DNA from: a virus
Strand: one strand, 5' to 3'
Length of the DNA: 64,000 nt
IMG/VR virus record: IMGVR_UViG_3300020193_000007
Coordinates: 1-64,000 of that record
The notes beneath the pieces were generated by a model. That model worked only from the letters and a program-made list of their open reading frames with translations, did not search any database and was not told the DNA's origin. The stretch's first letter is position 1. Every line of letters begins with the position of its first letter. A program made the position numbers and the translations under genes. This document shows, piece after piece, positions 36,201 through 47,481 of the stretch.

Positions 36201-39200
36201 CCTAACTTTGATTTGCCTGGAGTCGTGGTTCGAGCTCCACCGCCGCCACCTCCGCCGCCGCCGCCTTTCTCAGAGCCAGTAATACGACCACCGCCACCGC
36301 CACCTGGGGATTGGATAACTGGTTCATAAATTTGATACACATTTAAAAATCTATTAAATAATATATCAAATATGGCTATGCCAGTTGTGTCGTCGGGTAA
36401 AGAGCCGTAGTATTCCTGTAGTAGAGCCCAGCAATGTAGAAATTGCTCCTGAAAAGATTTTAGATATCTTAATCAGGCGCTCACCGACCCGTCGGTAATG
36501 GTATTCTCAAAAAGTTGTCAGTTGATTCGTATGTCTTATGTATTATGTCAATTTTCTGCTGAAGAGTAAGGGTTACCCCTAAATTTTTGACATGAAGCGT
36601 TGTAGTCAAGTTGTTTAATTTTGATTCCCAAATCAAAAACATATCCTCAAGTGTTTTGAACTCACTACGCTTACCGCCATAACCCTGAGCTGAATCGTAA
36701 AACCACCAAATCTTATCCTGATTCTGGACTTTTTTCCAAGAGTACAGTCCATTTTTTTTTGTTTTTCCGAGCTATTATGCCCTTGTTTGCAGTCGATTTC
36801 GCAATATTTGGAAAAAGAACTGTATTGTATACCTTTGCGTTATTACCACTGCTATCGTCAGACATCATCACCTGGGCCGTATCTACGCCGCCAGCAACGC
36901 CGCCACCCCCACCGCCGGGATTGGGCGACGGAGAATAGTCCTTATCTGAACCAACAGCTTTGCCAATCATATACTCATCCCAATAGCGTGTTATCGGAAG
37001 ATCATTTGTGTAATGAAAATTGTTTCTTGTGTGTGATATGTTGTCAAATTTTCTATACAAAATGTCAGTGACCGAAAAAACATTTGTTGGATACCTGTAT
37101 AAATGAAAAGGTGATTCCCTATTTTGGACTGGTATCTGCTGATACTTGGTATCATCATAAGCTCCGTAATCTGCAGCAGATCGTCCTTCCGCGATTTCCG
37201 CAATCGCATTTTTAGTAGTAACGGTTACGCCGCTTGATTCTCCATCAAGGGCCAAAGTAAAAGGACTTGACCAATTTACCTCGTAGCTAAACCTATTCGT
37301 TGTAACTTTTGTAACAAAAATCTGTGTTTTAAACTTATAGTCATAGTCTCTAACGAATTGACTTCCTGGTAAATATTCTCTTGGTGTTTTAATAACTGAA
37401 TTTACCTGAGCCAAATAGTCTGAATAGTCCAAGACTATATGGGGATAATAAATCGAATCAAGATCAAACTGTCTGGAGTAGACAATCGAGTATGCATCCA
37501 CGGACAAGCCTGATCCTGCAAGTTTGTTTTTTGCAGCACTTGAAATTTGATGTATGCTGTAGGAAGTTTTTACATTTGCAAAAATGTAATTGCTGTTATC
37601 TATTTTATCAAAGTTGAGAAATTTGACGTTATCATTTGTACACTCTATATAAAAGTCGACGTTGCTAAAGTCGGGATTTATCATCGTCGCCGCATCCACC
37701 TCATTTGAGGTTGCTTCAAAATCCTGTATCAAAAGTTCCCCTATGGAACTGTTAATTTCTCGACAAAAAAAGTTTTTCATTACCTGAAGAGTAATGCCAT
37801 CCTGCGGGGGCATTGATTCTGGCATTTTCATTCCGAACTTAAAAGCCTTTTTTTCATCATCAAACAGGACGGTAACGTCACCTTTTTCATCTGGTCTTGC
37901 ATTAATTGTCCATGAGTTTCTCCAAGGAGAAATATTCCAAACTATAACAGAATCCTCAGAATATTGCTGCCTACTGTTTACCTTGTTTTTGTTTGACTCA
38001 CAAATTATATTGTAAAACATTTTGTTTGGACCTATGACTGCCTCACTCAAAGATCCTGTTTGACTACCAGCTACTCCGACTGGAAATTTGTTTGTTGATC
38101 CATTATTTTTCCCGGAAACAAGAAGTCCACCCCCACCATAATTATCATTTATAAATGTTAGGAATGAATTAAGGCAAAAAATCGAAAATGCAGAAAATTC
38201 AGAGGCAGAATTATACTTATCCCTTAGTATTGTAGAGTACTTATTGTTTCCATCTTGTAAATAGGATATAGATCTTGCTGAACCATCTGAACTTTCCGGA
38301 CTTCCATTGAATGCTCTTATTTTGTAAATTGAATTATTAGAGAGAATGTTTTTTCTATCTCCAAATATACCAAAATTACCTATCGAAGATTCATTATATT
38401 CAGCCATGTCCCAGGCGTTGAATGATTCATCTCCATTCACGTACTCATCGACAATTTTAATTAAACCGGTGTTGTTTTCTATTGACGAAAGGGTAAAATC
38501 AAAATTACTGAGACCAGAAGCGGTAAGGCTAGCCTGATCAAGATTTGAGCAGTCAATGAATATCGAAACCCCGTTGGATAACAGTAGATCAATTGTTCTT
38601 TTTTGATGTTCATTTATTTGCTTATTCGGACTCCAAATTAAAAAATCATAAGAGAATACGTCTAAATCACTAACGTTTGTTGTCGGAGAAAAAATAGTGT
38701 CTATGTTTAATGCCCAATACAGTCTTTCGTTTTTCTTTGATCCTATATTGGCTAATGGATTTTCAAACAAGAAATTTTGTTGATTGATTACAGACTCCTC
38801 CAAGTTTGCAAAAACATATGGATTTTCTATATTTTCTATCAATCCAGAATACAGAACGGCCACATTTAATCTTGCCCTCTCTGCACTTTCGTGAATATCT
38901 TTGTTCTTGCTGAAGTTGTAGTTAATTTTTGCCAACAATCTCCAATTGAAGTTTTGAAATGTTCTAGGATCTTGTATGGCTTTTTTGGGAGTTACAATTT
39001 TCCATCCATCATCATTTGTTTTGTTTTTCAATAGCTTATTTTCTTTATGTGCAAACATTTGCGTTGAATAAACTCTTTTGTTAATCGAGCTAGGATCGAT
39101 GACTTCTGACTCTTCTACGACATAAGTGTATGCCGGAACAGCGTTAATGTACTCCCTATAGTTTAAAAACTGATTGTATGGTATCCCACTTGAATTCTTT

Positions 39201-39880
39201 TCGTATTTGTCATAAATTAAATATAGATTTACTGGATCTGGCGAATCCATCAAGACAATTATTTTATAAAAATCTAATGAAGAATTTTTTATTATGTTTG
39301 GATATTTTTCTATATGAATTCTATATTTAGGCTCGCCATACTCGTCTGCATATTTGTTTCCAGAATCATCAACTACCCTAATGTTATACCTATCTGGATC
39401 GTTAACTGCCGGAGACGTTTCGATTCCCGTATATGCTGAACCAGTTCCTGCCAGTATTGTATAAAATCTACTAACGTATACGCTGTGTGCAAACTTCAGA
39501 TCTTCAAAGTTTGAAGCGTTGGTGAAATTGTATGGTTGTTTAACTTGTTCAGTTTTATTAATAATTAAATTGCTAATAGATACTTCTGAATTTTTTACAA
39601 TTGGAGAATGTTTTGATTGATGTAATTCTGAATTGTTTTTTAAATATCTTAAAACCCCAAACTCATCTGCATACATTGAAAAGTCATCGTTTAAGGCTCT
39701 TATCTGACTGCCGTTTTCCGGTATTGTATTTGAAAGATCTAACACGGAAAGAAAGTTTTCTGGCGTGACCTCATCTGCACTATACCACCCAAGATTAACC
39801 GAATCTACCGGCAGTGAATCACCCCTTTTAATTGATGGCTCTACCTGGTCAAGGGGCAGGAGTTTGCTAAAGGATTTCAT
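33223..39880 (-). CDS. Giant tail/baseplate protein with peptidoglycan-binding-like domain, four CGGN sites (2217 aa)
   Basis: Four in-frame CGGN sites (36766-36769, 36483-36486, 36404-36407, 33754-33757) connect pieces of 1037, about 90, about 25, 882 and 176 residues. Without them the protein would be broken by stops at 36713, within 36483-36486 and its downstream neighbour, and at 33743. Only GTG or similar non-ATG codons precede the downstream pieces. Near residues 1233-1290 the segment VQYTLSKNNIAITLNGVYDA, then TADAVRQFQSKKKLNKIDSI, has the GVY-T-AVRQFQ pattern of a peptidoglycan-binding domain. It is flanked by glycine runs (six and eleven Gly). Length and context suggest a baseplate or tail-tip protein acting near the cell wall. 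Confidence 0.78.
33754..33757 (-). other. CGGA four-base codon site 9 (giant protein residue 2041)
   Basis: In-frame CGG after TAT. Zero frame stops four codons later; the shift joins KQY-G-DKIEILNGAIRTD to the C-terminal part. Confidence 0.9.
36404..36407 (-). other. CGGC four-base codon site 10 (giant protein residue 1158)
   Basis: In-frame CGG after CTA, 25 codons after site 11. The shift gives GIL-G-SLPDDTTGIAIFDIL and reaches the Gly-rich PG-binding segment. Confidence 0.9.
36483..36486 (-). other. CGGT four-base codon site 11 (giant protein residue 1132)
   Basis: In-frame CGG after GGT, followed directly by TGA in the zero frame (CGG TGA). The four-base reading gives PTG-G-ERLIKISKIF. 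Confidence 0.9.
36766..36769 (-). other. CGGA four-base codon site 12 (giant protein residue 1038)
   Basis: In-frame CGG after GCT. Zero frame stops at 36713; the shift gives IIA-G-KTKKNGLYSWKKVQNQD and the following Trp-rich region. Confidence 0.9.
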
Positions 39881-39882
39881 TT

Positions 39883-42800
39883 TTATTCCTCTTCATAATC
39901 TGGATGCAAATTTTCATAAGTTTCAATTACATACGGCGTTGCACCCAAAAGTCCCATTTGATATTGAGTATATCTGCTGATTGGATACCATCTTGGAAGA
40001 TTCCACGTGTTTTGGAATACATCTTCATAGTAAACCTCTTGTGTTTCAAAGTCCTTTTTAAAAGAAGAATCAGTTAAATAGTGGTAATAGTTTACGTTTG
40101 CGCCCTGATATGCCGAAAGAACCGCTTCTGAAGAATTTGACTGATTAACATCATATCTCTCATACCAGTAGACTATGTCTCCAGCCACTGTATTGGGATT
40201 TACCTGAGGCAGAGTGGACATTTCGGTGTCAACCGCCACAAACCAGTAGCCCGGAGTGGCATCGTTTTGTGCCCTGTAGGGGCCAATTATAAATTCTCCA
40301 AGATCATTTGCAGTAACCATTCCCGATCTTCCGTCTTGCCCAGGTTCGGAAGAGCTGCTGCTATATTGTGTGTTGAACGCTTCAAATAAGTTTCTACCCC
40401 TTCTCCAATACACTTTTGCGTTTGGCGTTGCGGAACCGTATATGTTAATAGCCTCCTGTCCATCTGCATTAACTATCTTTTTAGTTACTTCTGCAGAAAG
40501 TTTTTCGTACGTTATTGTGACTGGCTTTATATAATAATTTACCGTAGCTGATGTTAGTGGACCATCATTATATTCCTCGTTATGCAACCCGGACACGTAC
40601 ATGTACCTAGTGCTTGGAGTTGCCACCGAATTGCCAATATAATCTACATATGCCAAGGCATATCCGTCTTGATCTGTTGTAACAAGGTTAGGGGTTGCTG
40701 CAATATTATCACCTTGAATAACATAGGGTATATACGGTTTAGGATTGTCGTTAATATCTTTGCTAAATATATTCACTGTAATCAACTCTTTATTGTTATC
40801 AAGTATTTCTTTTGGTGATATTATTACATCAACAGATTGCACTGGATAGGTTTTGTCAGCCAAATATATGTAACCCTCGTTTAATGCAGAATAGAGGGGA
40901 TTTAAAGAAATAAACGGATAAATAATATCTGAATCAAAAATAGACCCCTCATATTCTACATAAGTATCATACGCGCCGTTTGGCGTACTCAATAAAGATA
41001 CCTTTGTTCTATATGATTTGTCTATTTCATTGTAATATTGATTATCAACAGAAAAAGTATCTTTAACCCTATATTTAACCTTGTAAGTATTTCCAGATTT
41101 TATTGTTGGACTATTTATTGAATAGAATATTATTACATTTGAACTAGATGATTCATTCTCGACAATTATTTTTCCAGTATATGTGTCTACAATTGATACA
41201 TCAAAAACATTTGAGTATGCAAGAGCTAGGTAGTCGTCGTATATAGCCTTAATATATTCTATGTTGTGATAAGAAAGTTCTGCGGGATTTGTTTCGTCAG
41301 CAAAAGAAACTTGTAAATATTCTTTTTCGTTTACCCTTACTATTATGGGAGCTCCCTGTCTTGCAACTGAATTTAATACAATTTCAGATTTATTGTAGAA
41401 GCTTTGAGAATTCTGATCTGCGTAAAGATAGTATGGAGTACCGTTTTGATATATGTGTCCACTCTCTATTGTTGGATGAATTTTTTCATTTCCAACGCTA
41501 GAAACAATAGCGTATATTTTTATTCCCTTTGATATGTATTCTTCTAAAATCGGATCATAGTAGTTAAGCAGTCCGTACGGCGTTGCATCGTTTGTGCCAA
41601 CCGCCGCATCAAGATAATTGGCTTGCAGATTAGAAGAAGAATCTAAAATATTATTATCTAATGTTTCGAATATGGGAGATACATAATCAACGTCAACAAA
41701 TATGTCATCATTTTCATTAATTGCTTTGAGCGCATAAATCAGTATGTCTGAAGAATCAACTCCTTGATCAAAACCAAAATCATATCTTCTAAAATCAAAA
41801 CAACCAATTAGGCTACTGATAGTATTATTTTGTAGGTCATAATTAACCGTAGCTGAGGAAGAGACTATGCCATTATCTGATATTGAAAACTCGATTTGCT
41901 GAGTGTAGTCCGCATCAAAATTAATCCAAGTAGAATAATCAAATGGATAAAAAATGCTGGGCGTTGCAGAAACGGCTAGTAAATTTGGTGTGGCATGGTA
42001 GGGAAATTTGACATCAATAAATCGATAATTAGCGGTTGACGAATCGGTTGTATCAATATAGTGATCGTGTAAATGTGGTGTAGAAAAGTTTGGACTTATA
42101 AAATGAAATCTAATATTATCTTGTGATGACAAAAGATATTTTTTTCCATCATTTTTGTTTAATGATATTCCGCCATAACCCTGATAAGGGCTAGATGATG
42201 TGTCTAGATCATATGAATCTTCAACAACGTTTTCTATGTGAAAATAAAGCGGAATTGCTCCGTTCGGAAGAACAAAGTGTTTAATTAAATCAAAAGGTTT
42301 AATCACAAGGTCTGACTTTTTACTTATGTCATTAGAAATATTAATTTTATTTGCAAACCTATCCGATCTTATCTTGGGAGTATTAACTATTCTTGTTTTT
42401 AAGGCGTCATTAATGTTGGAGATAATTTTTAATTTTGTTGCATAAATAGAATCGTTTATTTGATTTGAAGTTTTTGAAATAGATGTAGACCCCTGATTGG
42501 AAAAGGTACTGGGAACTGAATCCAAGAAGCCTATTTTGCCATAATCTCCTGTGGTTCCTGTGGAATTTTTAGCTGAAATAAAATCAATTTGCATCGATTT
42601 TACCGCAAACAACGGTATTTCTGTAAGTGCGTATGATTCTGTCGCGTTTGCTGCAAGGGTGTTTGAATATGGCGCTCCTGCAGAATCATAGTATATAGAT
42701 TCTCCATTTGTAAATCCGGAAGGATTAAACACATTTTTAGACATATATTCGTTTATCGTTGCGTCGTATTCGTTTTTTACAAGAGATTCATATCTAGCGG

Positions 42801-44620
42801 TATATACAGAATCGTTTTGCACATCGCCGTGCAGGCCCAACGTAAGTTTTATATCGTAAGAAATTGTTGCTGTATCATTATCAATGTAGTTTTCACGATA
42901 AGAAACATATGTATCATAAACGATGTCTATGGGTTCATGAGCCTTATCTATTCCAGTTTTAATTAAACCGTAAGCTTTTAATCCAATTGAATGGTTTTGT
43001 GTTCCAAAATCTAATTTTTCCAACTTAATCTTTATATCATTAAAATCTCCAATGCCCTGCTGATATTCCTCAATGTAATAGTCGCTTGTGGCGCTATCTG
43101 TTATTTGCGGTATTTGAGAAAATCCTTCAGCCCTTTTACCGGCGGGATCCCAGTAGGAATCATTCCATTTTATATAACCAAGGTTAGACGGATATCGGCT
43201 GTTAATATATTCTACAAAATCTCTAAACTCTTGTGTCGGAATTCTATCGTAACCAAAATATTTAATATCTTTTTCTATATCAGACATTTCTAAAATCTCT
43301 GGAGTAGCGCCGAGATAATCAGAATTTGGAGTAGAATCAAATGCTCTCCAAATATCCAATTCTCTTCTGAGAGTTTTCTTAAGACCCTCTGCGTTAATTG
43401 CGGGGGGATTCTGATACACATCAAGTATTCTTAATCTAAAGTTTGCATTTGATTCCAAATATAATCTCTGTAAGCCTACCTTCAAACCAAATTCATCAAA
43501 ACTATTTAGGTTTTGTGCAACTTCTGCTTTATATGAGGTATCATCTACTTTTAGATTGATTATTTTTTTTAATGTATATAATTGAGAAGTTAGGAAATTG
43601 TAGTAAAAAACCCAATCGGTATCTTTTTGCTCCAAAAGCTCCCTCATCGAAGAAACTCTAGCCAATTCTACGTTATCACCTAGCACTTTAACAAATCCTG
43701 GTTTAACTGCGCTATAAACATACAGCCATGCTGGTTGTTTTTGATCCGATAATCCAATGAACGAATCAAGTTCTATTCTGGATATCATGACGTCAACGTC
43801 GTCAAAATCCTCTCCGATAATTGCATTAATTAACCTACCGGCATTTGTTCTTGGAAGTGCTGTTTCTGGAATTGCTCTCTCGGTAGAATCTCCATAAATT
43901 TTTGTCCATGATGGAAACCTGGACAAAATACTTCTTGCATGATCGGTAATATAAGGACTTATTATTTCGCTTATTTCTATTTGGACCAACAATAAAAAGT
44001 TACAATTAGAAATATCCGACTCGGCATCGATTTCTACTACAAATTTACAGTATCTCGAAACATCTTGTAAAAACAATACCGTTGTTTCTTGACCTGTATT
44101 TGCCAATTGTTGCCATTCAGATTCTGCTGGTAAACTTTTGTTTGATGAAAAGATTTTTAAGTTTATGCTTGGTATTTCTAAGCCGGGAAGATTTGAAAAC
44201 GCATGCTTATAGCCAAGTATGTCTACCCTTGATGTTGTATCAACAAACCTTTGGAATGGAGCTAAATTTGAATCGGGAGAGAGGATCCAGTAGGGAGAAG
44301 CTTGTTGTAAATTGAAGACAATAGCAGAATCGATTGTTTGATCAGAATCAAATAGTGAAAAAGTACCGTTGTGATTTATCTAAAATTATTTCACCAAGAG
44401 TTGTCGGTGTAGAATCTTGTGATATAGTAGATTGTTGATTCTGATTTCCCAAAGCTCCTACGAGGGTATGGTCCCCTAAAATATTTTCTCCCGCGGACGA
44501 CCTATAGGTGGAATAGTTTATGTAAAATTTATTTGCATAAAGATCTATTGTATTAGATGTCCAGATATTATTGTCTATGCTAAAATCAGATTTGTTTAAA
44601 GCAAGAAAATAAGTCTTCAT
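39883..44620 (-). CDS. Large fibre-like protein with Ig-like segments, one CGGN site (1578 aa)
   Basis: N-terminus MKTYFLALNKSDFSIDNNIW. The zero frame ends soon after DKSQ; CGGT at 44365-44368 gives KSQ-G-TFSLFDSDQTIDSA and a single 1578-residue frame. Later sections (ITVNIFSKDINDNPKPYIPY, TTDQDGYALAYVDYIG) resemble bacterial Ig-like repeats. The tripeptide ATP occurs nine times. Tyr/Asn/Asp-rich throughout; a receptor-binding or wedge-linked fibre is likely. No enzyme motif seen. Confidence 0.7.
44365..44368 (-). other. CGGT four-base codon site 13 (fibre-like protein residue 85)
   Basis: In-frame CGG after CAA. Zero frame stops six codons later (TAC TTT TTC ACT ATT TGA); the shift opens the remaining 1493 residues. 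Confidence 0.92.
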
Positions 44621-44632
44621 TTACTATCCTAA

Positions 44633-45895
44633 TTAAATTGAGTCTAACCAAATTGAATACTCGGAAGTAACACCATTTTCAGGATGAATAAACATAAGGT
44701 GCTGAGAAGGTCTACTCATTGAGCTAAAATATTCTTGTGCATAGGTGTTATAACTTTCCGTAGATCCAGAAATTCTTAAAATAGAACTTCCTATAGTCAT
44801 TTTTGTCTGCTGATGGTAATGCCCCATAAAAACATCTTGGAACTCTTCTGGAATTGCACCGTCTTTCCAAGACAAAACCTTTCTACCATATGCGGTTACA
44901 GAGCTTGGTGATGGCAATTGATCCCCATGAATAAGCAGGGTGGAATAGTTCCCAATTCGATCTATGGCATACCAGTGTCTTTCTCCGCGACCATCGGGTA
45001 TATTAAACTTTATTCTATTATTTTCAGAAAAAATTAGACTTAATATTTTATATAAAAGTCTATCCATGTTTGATTCGGGATCATACATTTTTTTGTTTCT
45101 ACCGCCAACAGAACCATGATTTCCTATAATTCCAGTAACATATACATTTTGAAAGTTTTCCAAAGCCGCATTAAAAAATCCTGATAAAATTTCAGGACCG
45201 TTTATTCCCACTTGTCTGTATATTCCAGAATCAATCAGATGACTTTGGCCGGGGAATATCTCCTCACCTTCAACTATATCTCCAAGCAGCCACACGCGCA
45301 AATCATCTACTGGATGATCTGCTCTTTGAACTTCAGCTATCTCTATCATTTTTTCGGTATATAATTCTATTCTTTTTGCCAAGACCTGAGAGTTGTAGTC
45401 TGGAGTGACTTTACCCAATTGCCAATCAGAAAAAACAACTACGGCTGTTTCCGGTGTTCCTTTTCCTGATTTTCTTGGAGTTTTTCTTCGTATAGATGGA
45501 AGTTTAAAGTTTGCAAATGCGTCATAGGCTGCTCTATATATTGTTTGAGAAGCTTCCTCGCTAATATTCTTATGTTTTTCAACTTGTTTTGCGAGTCTTT
45601 TATTTTCTGAGCGCAAAAAATCCATAGTAGAATACTGAATTCCAACAGTAGAATCCTGCTCTTCTTGTTGATTAATAATCATTTCGTCAACTTCATCAAA
45701 TGAGTTATAGTATGAATTTTTTGCAGCAGAGAAGTGTTCAGAAGCTTGACCCTCATCTACTTCCTGTATGTCATAATCATCCAGTAGTATATCACCGAGA
45801 AGATCCCCATCACCCTCAACCAGACCTCTAGCTTGGCGCATATTTTTTGCCTTAACTATATGATTCTTTGTAATTAGAAATGTTTTATCAGACAT
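44633..45895 (-). CDS. Calcineurin-like metallophosphoesterase
   Basis: An N-terminal domain of about 55 residues (LITKNHIVKAKNMRQARGLV, EGDGDLLGDILLDDYDIQEV) matches the small protein at 17269-17460. The catalytic domain (from about residue 145) shows VVFSDWQLGK, VWLLGDIVEGE, GIIGNHGS, LLIHGDQ and FMGHYHQ, the metal-binding His/Asp motifs of calcineurin-like phosphoesterases. It lies within structural genes, a position where some phages carry DNA- or nucleotide-acting phosphoesterases. 420 aa. Substrate unknown. Confidence 0.82.
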   Translation of the reverse strand: MSDKTFLITKNHIVKAKNMRQARGLVEGDGDLLGDILLDDYDIQEVDEGQASEHFSAAKNSYYNSFDEVDEMIINQQEEQDSTVGIQYSTMDFLRSENKRLAKQVEKHKNISEEASQTIYRAAYDAFANFKLPSIRRKTPRKSGKGTPETAVVVFSDWQLGKVTPDYNSQVLAKRIELYTEKMIEIAEVQRADHPVDDLRVWLLGDIVEGEEIFPGQSHLIDSGIYRQVGINGPEILSGFFNAALENFQNVYVTGIIGNHGSVGGRNKKMYDPESNMDRLLYKILSLIFSENNRIKFNIPDGRGERHWYAIDRIGNYSTLLIHGDQLPSPSSVTAYGRKVLSWKDGAIPEEFQDVFMGHYHQQTKMTIGSSILRISGSTESYNTYAQEYFSSMSRPSQHLMFIHPENGVTSEYSIWLDSI

Positions 45896-45913
45896 GATTA
45901 CCTTTCTTTCAGA

Positions 45914-47080
45914 CTAATATCCCTGGGAAGACATTATAACAGAAAATATCGAAGTTGTGCCTGCAATTATGTATTCTCTTTCGGAATTTAATCTAAATAC
46001 GCCCTTTGGCACTTCTTGACCCCTTGAGGTTACGCTTAATATATTGACTGATCTAATGAAATCGGAAGAGGTCCTAATTGCACTTTCTATATCGGAGAAC
46101 GCTATAGACCCTCCTATGGTAAAAGAGTTTAAATACTTCTTAACAAATGTTGAAGCTTGCGATTCAATTGCTGTTATTGCAGCCGGTGCAAGTCCCTGTG
46201 GAAGAACTATGTTGGCGACGACGCTAATTGGAACTCTTTCAGCTATTCTAATATTAAGTTTTATTCCAACTGGTTTTTTTCCGCTAAGATTATCTGCTAG
46301 TGTTTGCACAAAAAGTGGATCAAGAGATTGAGATTCCGGAACAACAATTATATCACAAGATCCAAGGCCGTACGAAGACTCCCTAATTCTGACGTCCCTA
46401 ACGCCTGGTATAGCTAGAGCGCTTAGCCTTAAAGATTCTGCGGTGCCATAAGATCTTTCTTTAATCGACATACTTATTCGCCTTCTGTAATTATCGTCAC
46501 CTTCCATCCCCGGCATGGAATATACTTCCTTTGGGTTTGAGCAGTAAACTATAGTGCCATCTGTTGACACGAAATTATGTTTAGTTAAGGTATTTTTTGC
46601 TGCCGTGAAATCTTGGGTGGTAAATGTCGGATCAATTCTTCCATATGCCTTATTGGTTCCAGCAACGATTATCACAGTGGCTGCAAGCTTATATTGATAT
46701 TGTCTTTCTGCAAACTCTGTTACATCATTAAATACTAGGGTATCTTGCGGAATAACGATACTGCTAGATGTTGGAGCTGAGATATAAAATTCGATATTAA
46801 AACTTGCTCTTTCCTGTTCGGCTTCTGGGGTAATTGTACTTCTTCTAACCCCATATAATTCTCCAATCAAATCTAATGATTTACCGGTCGCAGTTGCAAT
46901 AGATGTTTGATCAACTGCAAACTTTAGAGCATCATACAAGTCCCCCACCTCCATGGCAATAGACTCCGCAAACGCTCTTGCTATTGAACCTGGATAAGTT
47001 GCCGTAATTCCGTTGCCCTCCAGAGCCCTCATCATACGTCCTAATATTTCTGTTTTTGTTTTACTATAGACTATGGGCAT
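45914..47080 (-). CDS. Baseplate J-like protein
   Basis: Starts MPIVYSKTKTEILGRMMRAL. GKSLDLIGELYGVRRSTITP near residue 65, PGMEGDDNYRRRISMSIKER in the middle, then SALAIPGVRDVRIRESSYGL and the C-terminal PQGLAPAAITAIESQ region form the baseplate-J/gp6-like pattern. It builds the baseplate wedge in contractile tails. 388 aa. Adjacent to the gp25-like gene as in most myoviruses. Confidence 0.88.
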   Translation of the reverse strand: MPIVYSKTKTEILGRMMRALEGNGITATYPGSIARAFAESIAMEVGDLYDALKFAVDQTSIATATGKSLDLIGELYGVRRSTITPEAEQERASFNIEFYISAPTSSSIVIPQDTLVFNDVTEFAERQYQYKLAATVIIVAGTNKAYGRIDPTFTTQDFTAAKNTLTKHNFVSTDGTIVYCSNPKEVYSMPGMEGDDNYRRRISMSIKERSYGTAESLRLSALAIPGVRDVRIRESSYGLGSCDIIVVPESQSLDPLFVQTLADNLSGKKPVGIKLNIRIAERVPISVVANIVLPQGLAPAAITAIESQASTFVKKYLNSFTIGGSIAFSDIESAIRTSSDFIRSVNILSVTSRGQEVPKGVFRLNSEREYIIAGTTSIFSVIMSSQGY

Positions 47081-47097
47081 TTTATACTCCTTTTATA

Positions 47098-47481
47098 TTA
47101 CAGTTCTTGAACAACAGAAAGAGTTACTGGTTCTGTTGAATTATCTTCAATATGAACATCAAATCTTATTCCCGTTGCTGATACCGGAACTGCATCGATT
47201 GATATTAGTCTCCCCCTAAAAATTCCGCCCTTTAATTCGTTTTCTAATGAATCTCTTATAATTCTTTTTCCTAAATCTGCTGTTATTCTGTTTTGCGGCA
47301 TGCCGCGCAGAATTCCAAGGTCACAACCAAGCTTGGGGTAAAGCATAAAATCATTGGGTTCAGTCATTAATCTAATGTATATTTGTTGAATGTCCCTTTG
47401 ACTTCGACTTTGGGTAATAGCTATATCCTTATTGGATGATATTAAAATATCTCCACTCAAGTCAAAATAAAAGTCGGGCAT
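47098..47481 (-). CDS. gp25/W-like baseplate protein
   Basis: Starts MPDFYFDLSGDILISSNKDI; SQRDIQQIYIRLMTEPNDFM, LYPKLGCDLGILRGMPQNRI and ISIDAVPVSATGIRFDVHIE match the W/gp25-like baseplate wedge family. 127 aa. It is followed by baseplate J in the transcription order, the usual arrangement, and overlaps the upstream gene by one base. Confidence 0.88.
   Translation of the reverse strand: MPDFYFDLSGDILISSNKDIAITQSRSQRDIQQIYIRLMTEPNDFMLYPKLGCDLGILRGMPQNRITADLGKRIIRDSLENELKGGIFRGRLISIDAVPVSATGIRFDVHIEDNSTEPVTLSVVQEL

Noticed and set aside
36181-36320. GC-rich CCGCCGCC tracts as repeat or origin element
   Set aside because: They encode runs of glycine (GGC/GGT) in the 2217-aa protein, so they are explained by coding.
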